The notes under the pieces were generated by a model. The model had not been told where the DNA came from. It worked only from the letters and a program-made list of their open reading frames with translations, and made no database searches. Both the position numbers and the translations under genes were made by a program. From Gymnorhina tibicen (lineage: Eukaryota; Chordata; Aves; Passeriformes; Artamidae), in NCBI GenBank assembly GCA_013399875.1, contig VXAZ01006886.1, forward strand, positions 2,182,107 through 2,246,106: a stretch of 64,000 nucleotides of DNA. Direction: 5' to 3'. Shown one piece after another: positions 12,954 through 25,136 of this stretch. Position 1 is the stretch's first letter. Every line of letters begins with the position of its first letter.

Positions 12954-14605
12954 AACTATCAAAGCGTTAGACAAACCAGAACAAGAAAGTTCATTGGACT
13001 CCAAGACTTTATTCATCATCACACTAAGAAACAAGTTGTTCTACTTGTAGGTATCAATCATCTGGGATCAAAATGAAGACACGAATGCCTGAACCTAGAC
13101 AATGATGCATCAATATTCAAATGATTAAGTTCTGGAGATTTATTCCCACCTGAACTTCGAGCAAAACCAAGAAAGGGATATGGAAGAAGCAGCAACAACT
13201 GCATGTTTCACTTGAGCTAAGGCATTCAGTACTGCAGAGGTCCAAGGCATTAAACATTGTAACATTAAACAGTGCAGTAGTGCATCCTCACCTATAACCT
13301 GTGTGGAAGTTTGGTTTCACAGTCCCTCTCTCTCTCTCTTTCAGTTACAGACAGAGTGGGGGGGAAAAAACCATCTCTGCTGATCTCATGAGCATATCGC
13401 AAAATGACATCCAAATCAAGTGCATGCATAATGATCACATGATGTCAAACTTGTTCATGAATGAAAATTTCAACCAATATTTTTGGTAAATTTCGATAAA
13501 TGTGAAGCTTTGGGCTGTTTAAAACAGTACATTTTGAAATGATTCTCTTGAAAAATGAGAAAAAGTCCTCCCAAGAAATGCTCCTGGGTGGTTCAAGACA
13601 CAAAATAGCAGGGATGTCTCACCCTGACAGAGTTGCAAGAGTTTCAGCTGAGGGTATTTCCTTTCAGAAGTTTTCTAAATCTCAAATGAATTAGCAGGAA
13701 AATGGTGCAGGCATTACCCCCTGGAATTCTGCACTGCTTGGGTGCTTCCAACAAGCCTTCAAAGACTGCCCTTAGGAATCTTATCACAGCAGATGGATTT
13801 CACTCAAATGGCCCCATCTGTCATTTCTCATTCGTGTGGCTGCAGCTTGAACTCAAAGAACACCTAGGGCACATTTTCATCAAAATGCCTGGCTAAGCAA
13901 TCCAAGAGATGAAAGAGATAAAGAAGATAATGCTCCAAATCTTACACTGAGCAGAGAATCTGACCCAAACAAAATGAAATTCTGCCAGATTCGTTCAAGT
14001 TAAGAGATGGGAACAGAATATTCCCCTGTGCTCCCTTCGCCCAATGAGCTGCAGAGGTATTTGGCAGAGGGAATTTTCTCCTTCCTGTCATTTCCTATTT
14101 TCCAGGGTTTGGCCATCTGTCCACTATTAGGTCCCTTTGAATGACAAACCGGTTTAGAAGCACAGAGTCATTTTCACAACTGTTCTCTTGCAGGGCAGAT
14201 AAGGATAGAAAGGGATGATTAAAGCTTTTGCTGGCTAACAATAAAATAAAGCAGGAGGAGGAAAAAAGAGCTGCTCTGAGTCTTGCGAGACAGAAGATGG
14301 TTTCAAACTACTGCTGCCCACAATGAGCCTGTCTGGAGGAATGGAATCCACCCCACCCTTGGCAGCACAGCAGTACCATTTTAAATGTAAAGTACCTGGG
14401 TCTATTAAAATGCTGTCATTTCAAGCACATCCAGTCAGATGCAGACGTTCAATTTCCAGTAAAGAAGGTGAATAATACAGATGATGCACACAGCTCCAGA
14501 GCACAAACCTCCACCTTTTCAGAAAGGGGCACTTGGTGCTCATCTCTCCCACAGAGTTCTCCTCTTTCACAGGCAATTCAATATGCTTGCACCTAGTATA
14601 ACTTA
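12954..14605. other. Non-coding; short (CT)n run
   Basis: A (CT)n run at 13325-13340 ends in TTTCAG and so resembles a splice acceptor. The frame behind it (to 13489) is short and unrecognised. Nothing else was recognised. Confidence 0.5.
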
Positions 14606-14638
14606 TTTTTTCCTTTTCCTTTATTTTCTTTTTTCTCC
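14606..14638 (+). repeat. Pyrimidine-rich tract
   Basis: About 33 bases almost wholly T and C, with one A, on the plus strand. It may be simple low-complexity DNA. It is not followed by a convincing exon. Confidence 0.55.
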
Positions 14639-17600
14639 TGAGAGTTTTGTCAATATCAGTGGAGACAGTTATCAAATGCAGCAGTAGGGACGGATAATAC
14701 AAGTTTGCTGATAAGGCCGTGTTGTCTGTATCAGGACAGTCTCTGGATCACAGTGTATTGTATTAGTGTAATGAAATAAAGAGGAGATTTCATTTGACTA
14801 GAACAAAGAGCTGTGTTTTTCAAAAACACCTTAAAAACACGAAACACCAAAACTTGTTCAAAACGTAGTGCTTTTCAGAAACATGTAATTAAACAATGAA
14901 TCTGTGAGTTGCCAGACAACATCCAACCAGTTACCTGACCAGCCTTTATGTCATTAGGAATTTAAGTTAGCATCTGTTGTCTGGTAAGTGGCACGGCAAT
15001 TCTTCAAGATTTGTAAATATATCAACTGTTAGGAAGTCCAGGCACTCGCTTTTGAAGGGAGCTGGCCCTAAAGGAGACCTGCTCCCATCCCCAGGTGAAG
15101 AATGAGGCAAAGAACCTGCACTGTTGGGTGCTAACCACAGCAAGGAGCTTTCTCCTGTGGATTAGGGACTGCTGGGACACAGCACATTACAGTTTACTCT
15201 TCCTTGCATGGGTCAACAAATTCCAGACAGCATCCATGTCTCTCAAGTTATGCCAAAGCACCTTTTATTCTCAGGAAAGAACCATACTCAGATTCAAACC
15301 ACATTTTGACACCAGTCTCTGACACTCTTTTTCCTTGACCCTCTAGACTGGCACCCTAATCACCCCCTCAGATGCGAATCTACACATCAGAAAATGTGTG
15401 TCTCTTCATATCAGAGGGATGATGCAAATATAAATTCAGCATTTGTACCATGCTGAAACTCCAAGGCCATAAGAAAGTTGCATCCTGAAGAGAACACGAT
15501 GGAAAGTATGTAAGAACTCTCAGTGGAACAATACCTTCACAAAAAGCAATTCTAAATGCTCCGCATTAATGCAGAGAATTGCTACCAATAATGGCATTTC
15601 TGTTGGCATTTTAAAGCTATTTTATATGTAGAACATTTTATCCAGGCAGATATTAGACTATAATCAAGCCAATGCCAGTAACACTTTAGTGTGACAAGAT
15701 CAATCACAGGAATCCAATAGCTTGGGTAATCATTCTGTTAACTCCAAAGAATTGGCAGAACTCGGCAGCTGTGCTTTCCGCCAACTTTTTATCACTGAGC
15801 CACATGATACAAAGAATCTTGTGATGCAGAGTGAAAACCACTTTGATAAAGATGAGAGAAAAGAGATGAAAAATAGGTAGAGCAAGAAATCACTCAGGTA
15901 AGATCATCAAGAACTGCTGGAACTACACAAAGAGCTTGCAAAGCATTTGTCTGCAGTAGGCCTAATCCCAGTAAGCAACATCATAGTTTATGAATAGTAA
16001 ATTCCCCTCACACTTAAATAAAATATTTATAGTAATCAATTAAAAATGTAACTCTATATAATGCCTCTATAAACACATATCTTACATATGCATCTAAAGA
16101 GACTGCTGGTGCCAGAGACACAAGATTCACAACACTGAGGTGAATCACTTTACAAAATGTACTTATGAAAGCTCAAGAGGGAATACCTTGAGTGGTGGGT
16201 AATTGCTTGTTCCCTCAATAGTGCTGAATTTAGAAATGAACAGTAGTAATGATATTCATAATGAAAATCCCTTAACTGTTTAGAGACCACTACTTCACAC
16301 ACTATTCACTAACTACTGTATTAGTGATTTATCACAGGACAGGGAATTTCAGCATAATTTTTCTTAGAAATGCTGCAGTATTTATTCACTCAATGGCTAT
16401 TTTCATGCCCTCTAAGCAATCAACTCAGTCTGAGGAAAAAAGTTCACTCAGGAAAGTTGCAATGATCACACAGACTCATTCACCATCAATTTTGGCAGCA
16501 CACTCTCACACCTAGAGGACCTCTCAAGAGCCCAGTAGAAAAAGACAAATCGAACAGCTGAGAAGTCTGGGCCACTACCAAAGGCAGTGGGCAGCTTAAA
16601 GGTAACACACTGAGACAAGGAGGAGGAGAACAAAGCTGTTTTAGATCAGCTGTACCTCGTCTCCTTATCTAGAGAAAACAGAAACGGCATCAAGCAGGAC
16701 TTGGGACAAGGAGAAGAAAATTCACTTTAAATGTGCACTGATCATCATTCCAAATCAAGCACATCACCCTTGGCTCCAGACACCGCCCCAGACACATTTA
16801 CTGCTGCCCAGGAACATATTCAGCAGCTCTCAGTCCACCCCCACCCTCCTCAGCAACAGTAGCACAGTTTTCTGCCAGCCCACCCCTGTATCCCATCCAG
16901 CTTCAGGTTCCCTGCCTCTTCCTCTCCAAGGCCACACCTTACCTTTTAGGATTCTGAAGCATAGCTTAAATTATGAGGGTCACAGCACTCTATCCTAATA
17001 CAAATAGCATATTTTGATACATCAGGATGCTGCCTCACAGCATGAGAAAGATTTGCACACAGTTCTCTCAAACAGCCCCTTTACTCAGTTGTTGCAGAAT
17101 ACAGCACTGGGATGTTCCAGGCATTTGCCAGTTCTGAGTCAATCGAGACTGCAGAAAAAGTCATAATTTTAATACCAAGGCTACCACAGGCAGCAAATAT
17201 TCAGGTAACTGTAATTTCCAATTAAAATACACCTAATTATTTCATTCTCCCACTTTTTGTTTTTAACCATGATTTTTTCTATATGTTAAATTCAGTAGTT
17301 AAAAGGACATTGTAATGGCTTTCATCATTCAGTAGAATAAAAAATAGAAATAATAATATACGTTTCTCAAAATCAACTGCACAAGAATTTCACCATCACT
17401 TATGAAAACTACTTGACTGTAATTTTGTAATTAAGAGAATTAAAATTCCCTGGAAAATGCTATTAATGGTAACCCCAAACATCATTTTAACAGACAACAG
17501 AATCTCAGTGTCCCACATAGGTGCAATAGGGGGTTGCCCAGTAATCAGGTCACTGTTGAACCAGATACAGGAAAGATGATAAAAACTGAATTCTACCTCA

Positions 17601-20600
17601 TAGTCTTGCTATTGCCCACTGAAAAACCCATTTTTGCACAGAATCACAGCAATGGTAACAAGGCCAGACCTTTTAATCTTCCTATTATATTAAAAAAATT
17701 AGGTAAGCTTTTCTGTGCTATTTTAAATATGGAAAAAATGTGACAAGTGTACCCATCAAAGGTCAACACCGTTAAGTACAGATTCAAGAGCCATGTGAAT
17801 TAGGAGCCGACTCTGGTGACACAAATTAGTTCTGGTGCACCTGACTGTTTGAGTGGGGTGGTCAGGACTATGCTGGGGGTGAATTTCAGGCTTCCTGGCT
17901 TCATGTCTGAGAGGACACTCAGAGACAAACAGGCCTGGGCAAGCAGCAGAGCAGCACAGTAGGCTTTGGGATGTGGCATCTGTTCCAGAGACTTTGTGCT
18001 CCAACCTCAGCTTGAATTTCTTTTCTTACTTTGTATGGTGTCTGAAGCCTCAATAAAAGTTACAGATAAGCCAAGGCTTCGTGTGTGCACACTGGAAGAA
18101 TTCTGCAGCCTAACTCAACAGGATACAAAATCTATCATGCAGGACTAGCTGTACACAGTGATATATTGCTATTTCCTTTATCATCCTTTGAAAACCACCA
18201 TTTCAGTCCCTCATGTAAATGTGTTTTGATCCCCATTTATCAAACAGCAGCAATGTCCTCTTCTGCTAAACGAAACTGCCTAATGTGCAGTGGGTATCAG
18301 CCTTCCCCACAGCACACTGAACAACCAAGTGAGCACACTCCAAAAGACCTGATCAAAGACGATAAAGGGTTTACCTCTGACATTATCAAGATAAGACTTT
18401 GAGATACAGTAAACGGATAATTTTGCTTATATGGTTTGTTTTCACCTTTTTAAGGACAAGATCTAGAACAAAAGAGATTAATTGGAATAAAATGATAGGA
18501 TGCTGATTAACAAAAAAAAATTACCTGATTTTAAAGCAGATGTAATTTCAAAGATTTCAGGATACAGGTGTAAGTCTTGTATCAGTTTTTCTGTGTAAAT
18601 AAAAGTAATGCTGTGATTTCAATTGCCAATGCAGAATACACTGAAATAATTTTCATTAACACAAAATACTAAGCTGCTATCAACACATTTTTTTCCGTAA
18701 ACATCTCTTTCATGTTCAGCCTTTCCATCTTAGAGGCACTGAGATAATTTTCTTCAATAAAACAATTTAATTTAAAGGATTTTATCCACATTTCACAGTC
18801 TGCACATGACCTACTTCTTTGTATTTGAACTAAAACTAATCACACTTCCCATGCATTTTACAGAATAATAAGATCAGGAACTGAATATTGGAGAGAATGG
18901 AAAAATACCGCAGAAGATGCTTCCACACTGCTTCAAACAACCTTGAAAGCTCCATCTCCAAGTCTGAAACACTAAGTTTCTGATTTGCAGGCCTTGATAG
19001 CTTGAGTTTTGAAAATCTGCATAGGTTAATTAACACAGAACCTGGCCTAAGCAAAGCCCAGCAGCCATAGGAGAGACGAAAACGCTCTGCAAATATCATT
19101 ACTGCAATCACCATGAAGGCAGCCCAGCCCTGGCAGCCTTGTGCATCCTGCTCCTCTTACCAGCACTGCTCCCACTCCTGGCTTTCCATTCCTGGCTCCA
19201 GCAGACCCCAGCAGCACCACCCCCAAGCCTCTGCCCCCACTTCCAGTGCCCAATACCGGCGTGCCCAAAGAGATGCAGCATGGCTGCATAAGCATGGCTT
19301 ATTCCCATTTTGGAAAGTCTCAGCAGGCAATTAGCATTCCTGATCAAGCTGAAGGGTCTAAAACAAAAGATTTGCAGATTTTGACATTCTTCCATTTTTC
19401 CAAAGGGCTCACTAGTTAGGAGATTTAATAGGGTCTAATAAACAAATAGACAATTTGAGATGAAAATCTTGCAAGGTCTGAAACAGCATTTTTCAGTAGG
19501 GTATAATGTAACAGCAGTTCTACTGTTAAAAATTTAAGTAAAATAAATTATGTAAGTTTGCTAGAAAAAGTAGAAAATATGAGAAATGCAGTTTACAACC
19601 CAGGGTTTTTTCCAAAAATAATACCACTGAGCAAGTCCAACGAGCACCTTAGTTTCAGCAGTATCAATAGACAGCATAGAGGTATAAATACCACTCTCAA
19701 AACTTTCTGGTATCTCCTTATTATCTGATAAATAAGATAGTGGGGTTTTTCAAGCATACCCTTGGTTCTTTAAAGTAGACACAATAGCAATGTTGACATT
19801 TTAGATACAGCCCCTCACAAGTTGATCAGAGAAAATGTCCAGTTTGTTGATTAGTTCCTGGTTTTCCCAGATGATCTGAAAGGCCGATGAGTTGTATGAG
19901 CCCCTGTTGAAAGGCTCCCCAAACTTCAGACCTCTTATTACCTTCAAAAAGAACTTTCAGACATTTAATCATCATTGCTCCATTTTGCAGACCAAAATGC
20001 GGGGATGCTGGGCTAGAACTTTCTGCTCCTGCCGAGCCAGACTTCGAGCCTTTCAAAGCACCGTGGTGATACAAACTGCTGTGCATTACCACAGCGGACT
20101 GAATGATTTATTCATACCTCAGGCTCTCCTTTTCTGCCCTGTATCAAGCCACAACAGAATCTCTACTGGATTGCAAATCATAATGACCTATGACCAAAAC
20201 CCAAGGGCAAACCTGCCACTTTTATAGATACATAAATGATTAATAACTGGGAAAGAATTGCTTGTATTATTTGCTATATTAAATCATCTTTCTAAAGCGT
20301 GTTGTATTTCAGCTTGCAACAAGTGAAATCACAGAGGAATAAAAAAATCTGAGCCTGCTATTTCTGCAAATGCAATAGAGAATGAGCGCCTATGGACCAG
20401 CAGATTCCACATCACCACTCCCATTTTCACTATTCCAAAAGAACAAACCCTTCACACTCCTTCGAGTCTTCTCCTTAGCCTTCTCCAAAGAAAAATTTTT
20501 AACAGCAGAAATAACAATTGGTTCAACAAGAAATTAAGTATTTAATGAAGTAAAGCAAAGATTGTCTTAAATTGGATAAGTCACCTTTTGGTAATGCAAA

Positions 20601-20991
20601 AAAATGCAATTCTCTCCATCCCTATATCAGTTTTACCACTATTTGAGCCTGAATTTGTCAGGAAAAGTAACTTGATGTGCTCTGAGGCACAAGGAGCAGC
20701 ACTTGCCATTTCAGAACTGTACAGATGAGTCAACTGCACCACTGGAAGAACTTACACCAACAGCAAGTGTTCATCATCTCTCCACGAATCATTTCTCAGT
20801 AGATTGTACTCTACCAGTATAAAATAGCATATTCAAATAATTTTAAAAATTTCACCATGTCCACAATTATCTTTACATTATTTATTGTTTGCTGCAGTTA
20901 ATACATGCAGGAAGTTCAAAGAGAACAAAACAGAGCTACATTAGTAGGTTTTCATCCTGTGGTGTGCTACAAAGATGCCTACAAAGCCCAG
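14639..20991. other. Non-coding, nothing recognised
   Basis: No gene or RNA was recognised in about 6.3 kb. A short phrase at 17638-17655 resembles the start of a reverse-strand CR1 end but does not continue. The GC-richer stretch 19100-19290 carries overlapping frames on both strands with no family match. Confidence 0.55.
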
Positions 20992-21005
20992 CTAAAAGCT
21001 TTTAG
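20992..21005. repeat. 14-bp perfect palindrome
   Basis: CTAAAAGCTTTTAG is its own reverse complement and centres on a HindIII-type AAGCTT. It is likely a chance feature of AT-rich DNA. Confidence 0.7.
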
Positions 21006-23069
21006 TATAAAGCTTGAGCTTTTGATCCAAACTGGCAAGTTCAAACGTTTCAAAACCACATCGTTTCCATGAAAACACAACTGGTACAACAACAGGAAGG
21101 GCTTTCATTTTTAATCAGTACTGTTTGGATGATAACTTCCAACAGTCTTTACCACCACTGCAGCTGATAACACGGCGCTTGCTGAGCTCCCTCATTACAG
21201 TTTTCTCCAAACTCAGCACAGCTTCCTCTGGCAACAGAATGCAGGAATCACATCCCACTGCTCACAGGCAGGGATGGGGGAGCAGCAGTCACATGGAACA
21301 CAAGATACATGAGCTGTCTCTCCACTGATCAATGCAGGAACATCATATTAATCAAAATACCAGCAACAAGGCAAAACATCAGACAAGGATCCAGATGGTA
21401 ACTCTGCAAAAATGCCAGAATGTGTTACCTGTTTACAGGGTGGAACTGCAGTCATCTACTCAGAGAAGAGGGGTATATAACTTTATGCCAAAATACGTTA
21501 AAAATCCAAGTATTTCAGGGAAAATTCTTCTTTTCCCTGAAAATAGGATACACATGCAGAACAGTGGATTTGTGCTTGCCAGTCTTTCTTCTCCACTACC
21601 CCCAGTCATTCTACTCTGTGAAGAAAAAGAATCAATTTGATCATTCTGTGTGCCCTGACCAATAAAGTATTAAGACATTCAGGCTGTCAAATACCTTTGT
21701 TTTCCAAAAGAGCCTCATCACCTCCTCCATATTAATTAACCTCATCCCCAAATGTAATCCCAAACCAGCAAATGAAGCTAAGAAATACAGAAAAATTTGA
21801 GTCATGTGGCACAGGAGGAAACAGGTAGAACAAATGCAAATGTAAATCACTAACAACCTATTCTCAATCACCTCTCACTTTTTAGAGTGTCATTGAAGGC
21901 AAGATAAGAAGGAAAAGCGAGGGGGGAAATCCTCACCCAGCCATGTGACTTCAGGAGCCTTTTCCCCCAAGACACCAGGCAGGTGGGACGTATCCCACCC
22001 TCAGCAAAAGAAGGATATTGGACTTTGCATGCCCTGCAACCATCCAGGGAAAAAGTAGCCACTGTAAGATTCTGCCTCCTGTAAAATTTTCCCTGGCAAT
22101 GGCAATCACCTCCGAAACACTCTGCAAAGCTGTTATTACTTCTTCAGCAGCTGGCACGAGTTTACTGCTGAGCAGCAGCAAGTCCTTATTCAAAAGCCTC
22201 TTTCTGTTCCTCAAGAGTTTTTTTAGTTAATCCTACCTGGTGCAGAGGGACCACACTCACCTTCTAAAGCCCTGACTTCCCCAGGTAGTGATAATCCACC
22301 AAAAGGAGATGGTTTGGATTTCAAAGCACTCAAGTCTCGAAGTGCTGGCCTAAATCTGCCAAATTCAGTCCCAGATGGAATAAAACCAAGCTGGGCCAAA
22401 CTGGGAAGTTAAACTGCAAATATATTCCCCTGCCCCCATGGAGTTTTAATCCCCTGCTCCTCTGGGGAACAGGTCACAGTTACGTCTTATTATCTTGAAA
22501 TTGCCTGGGTTTTATTTCAGACACTAATATTTATAGGTCTACACCATATGTTTAGAGTTTAACTTTTACTTGAAATACACAAATTTTAGTTTTTCAAAGT
22601 CTCAGTTATTAAAGTTTTTTCTCCCATCCTCTTTTTGTGTTTCTAAGTCCCAAGGAGTCCAAATACACGCTTCTGAATCTCTAATGCTTTACAATTCAAA
22701 CCATGCAGAGTGTGCCAATCACAAAATTAGTCTGTGATCTGCAAAGGAGGCTCAGCTCAAAAATAGAAAAAAAAAAAAGCAGCATGTGCAATGATTACTC
22801 CATTTAAAGAGGAGGTGGGCAGAAATGAAAGTTACCACAAGATCAGAGAACCTTTTATATTGATTAGAGTTGAAAAGGATAACAAGAATAAAGAGGCCTG
22901 TGTAGAGTTATTAGTACAGGGCAATCACCACTAATGAGTTATCATTAGAAAATGCATTTTGATGTCATGAGGGATCTCAAGCATGCAACTCCAAGCACAG
23001 AAGAAAGGAGGATTTATGGAATATGTCTACTCACAGGAATGGGGAAGTTTACCCACCTCAATACCAGAT
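21006..23069. other. Non-coding, nothing recognised
   Basis: No gene or repeat family was recognised. A 12-base A run lies near 22768-22779. Confidence 0.5.
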
Positions 23070-23340
23070 TCCTCTCTACGGAATAATTAGGTCATTTACA
23101 CCTCTTTTTTTATCTTTAATCTTACGTTTCTGAAATTGTTTTCGGACAACTATTCTCACAAAAGCACAGTAAACAGAAGCACGTGCCTGTACAAGTTCTA
23201 TCATCAATTAGCTTTTACATATCATTACGATTTCAGCACACTAAGCAATTGCTGCTAACTTTGTGCAAAGCAGATCAATGTTGCCTTAAGGTAAAAATAA
23301 CTGATCAGCTCCAAAATCTGCACTGAGTTGCAGTGCAAGG
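23070..23340. promoter_or_regulatory. Possible conserved non-coding block (weak)
   Basis: The stretch keeps about five CpG dinucleotides, more than its AT-rich surroundings. It contains an E-box-like CACGTG, homeodomain-type TAATTA-like and CAATTAG words, and a TGATCAGC word. No frame of note crosses it. The appearance is that of a vertebrate conserved non-coding element, but conservation cannot be seen from one sequence. Confidence 0.2.
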
Positions 23341-24354
23341 CAAGCAGCTTTTATGCAGTGTCCTTTAGATTGTGTGATGCCCTGGGAGGCTTGGATGTCA
23401 AAACGCACTTGGTTTAATTAAAAACAAGGTCAAATTAACAGTGCTTCTAGTTTATTTTGTAACTAGGTATTACATCAAATTTCCTAATATCAGCAAATTG
23501 AGTGTCTAAATTTGAGCCGCAAAATTAGTTCTAAACTTCAGGTAACTTAATAAGGGTCATGGAGAGGTTAATATCTATTTAAAAGAAGAAAGTAATAGTG
23601 GGTGATACACTTTCCTGAAACTCGTACACTATGTCTGAGGTTCCTCAGCTTCCTTAGCATATTACTCTTTTTCTTTCCTTTGTAGCAAAAATTGCAAATA
23701 ATTAACAGAAAAAAACGATTTATAGAAATCGGTGCCACGTGCACAGACCAGAGGTAAAATATTTATTTTGCCAGTATTCCTGCAATAATTACAAGTAGGA
23801 GGAAAGGAGTGAGCGCTTTAAAATACAATGTAATTACAGGTTTATTTTCCTTCCCAGGAATGCTTCAGAGTCTGGTGTAAACCTGGCTCTGTTTCTTATT
23901 GTGATAATAAGAACCTGCAACAAACCTGAAGGTGTACAAAGCTCTTCAATGGTCTGACTGCTGTGGGCATGGTGCCAGCTTTGTGGGAGACTGTCACACT
24001 CATATAGAAAGTGCTGAATTTACCAGAGAACCAATGGCCTTCAGAATTTGGGGGAAAGATGTCTCCCTGAATAGGTTTTAGTCCATACAGGGTACCTACT
24101 ACATTCCACGGACACATCAATTTAAATCTCAGGGGTCTGCTGTGGATGTGCCTCAAATCACAACAGTTTTGACTGACTTGTAGCTGTGAAGCTTCTCGAT
24201 GGAATTTGGTGCAATTCTGAAAGGTTGATCTGAGCAGTATTTGCAAAGTACATTCAATGCTTTCCTTACGTTACTTACATTGGTCACCTCCAGTCAAAAT
24301 CTCAGGAGTGGCTGCAGTTACACAGATTTGAGTAAAACAAGCTTGAAGTTTTCT
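23341..24354. other. Non-coding, nothing recognised
   Basis: AT-rich DNA. The 116-codon minus-strand frame at 23896-24246 has no recognisable domain. Confidence 0.5.
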
Positions 24355-24410
24355 AAGACCTCGGAATATAGAAGGGACCTTAAAAACTACTTGCATTCAA
24401 ATTACAGACT
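24355..24410 (-). repeat. Possible decayed CR1 3' end
   Basis: The stretch contains AGAAGGGACCTTAAAAACTA, close to the reverse complement of the conserved 3' end of avian CR1 elements. The flanking repeated ATTCTATG-type ending is only partly preserved (GGAATATAGAA). It is short and could be chance. Confidence 0.3.
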
Positions 24411-25050
24411 CAATTAGGGAAGGAAAAGGATGATGGCCTCTGCTGCTTTTCTACATGAGGCTTGGTTTATTAGCATTAACGAAGGGTACTTAGCCCAGGT
24501 ATCCACAGAAAGATAAAACCAGTGTATTTTTCTCAGAAATGATGCCCTTTAGTGACCTGTACTGGACAGATCTTCAGATCTTTAACTTAAAACCTGTAAT
24601 TATAAAAGGAATGGTCCTTCAAGGTCTAAAAACCTGACAATTCATTACATTTGTCTTAAGGAAACACTCACGATACATTAAAAACTCACAGTACAAAATA
24701 GCCCTCTAGCTGCACCCACACAGATCGTGGGAGGTCACAGGACTTGTGCTTTCAAGGAATGCTGAAGACACTTGCACTTTGTTCATCACTTCACCACCGC
24801 CAAGGGCTGCTCTGGAAGGAGGGTCAGGTTCTCCTATATCCCATTTTGGGGTGATGCTGCCCTGAGCTCCCACAGAGACTGGGTTGCTCATCACTCTTCC
24901 AACCTGGGATGTTTGTGACTGATGGATTTCTACCCTCACATCCATCTCAACCATCTTCTTTTCTTCCTGCTTCAAAAGCTAGGTTATAGCTTGATGTCTT
25001 TTTAATTTTGGTTTGGGTTTGGCTTTTTTAAAAACTCTCTCCTTCCAATC
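24411..25050. other. Non-coding, nothing recognised
   Basis: Mixed AT-rich sequence. A T/G-rich run near 24999-25028 sits just before the A/C-rich tract and is partly complementary to it. Confidence 0.5.
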
Positions 25051-25136
25051 CTAAAAAAAACAAGAAAAAAACCCACAAAGAACCCCAACCTCCATAAACT
25101 CAACACCAAAACAAAGCCCACAAACACCCCCACATG
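25051..25136 (+). repeat. A/C-rich low-complexity tract
   Basis: About 85 bases of A and C runs with little G or T on the plus strand, of the same kind as the tracts at 11538, 37329 and 49774. Confidence 0.7.

Noticed and set aside
17636..17670. Possible CR1 end in reverse orientation
   Set aside because: It starts with an ACAGAATCACAG-like phrase, but the following bases do not continue the CR1 pattern.
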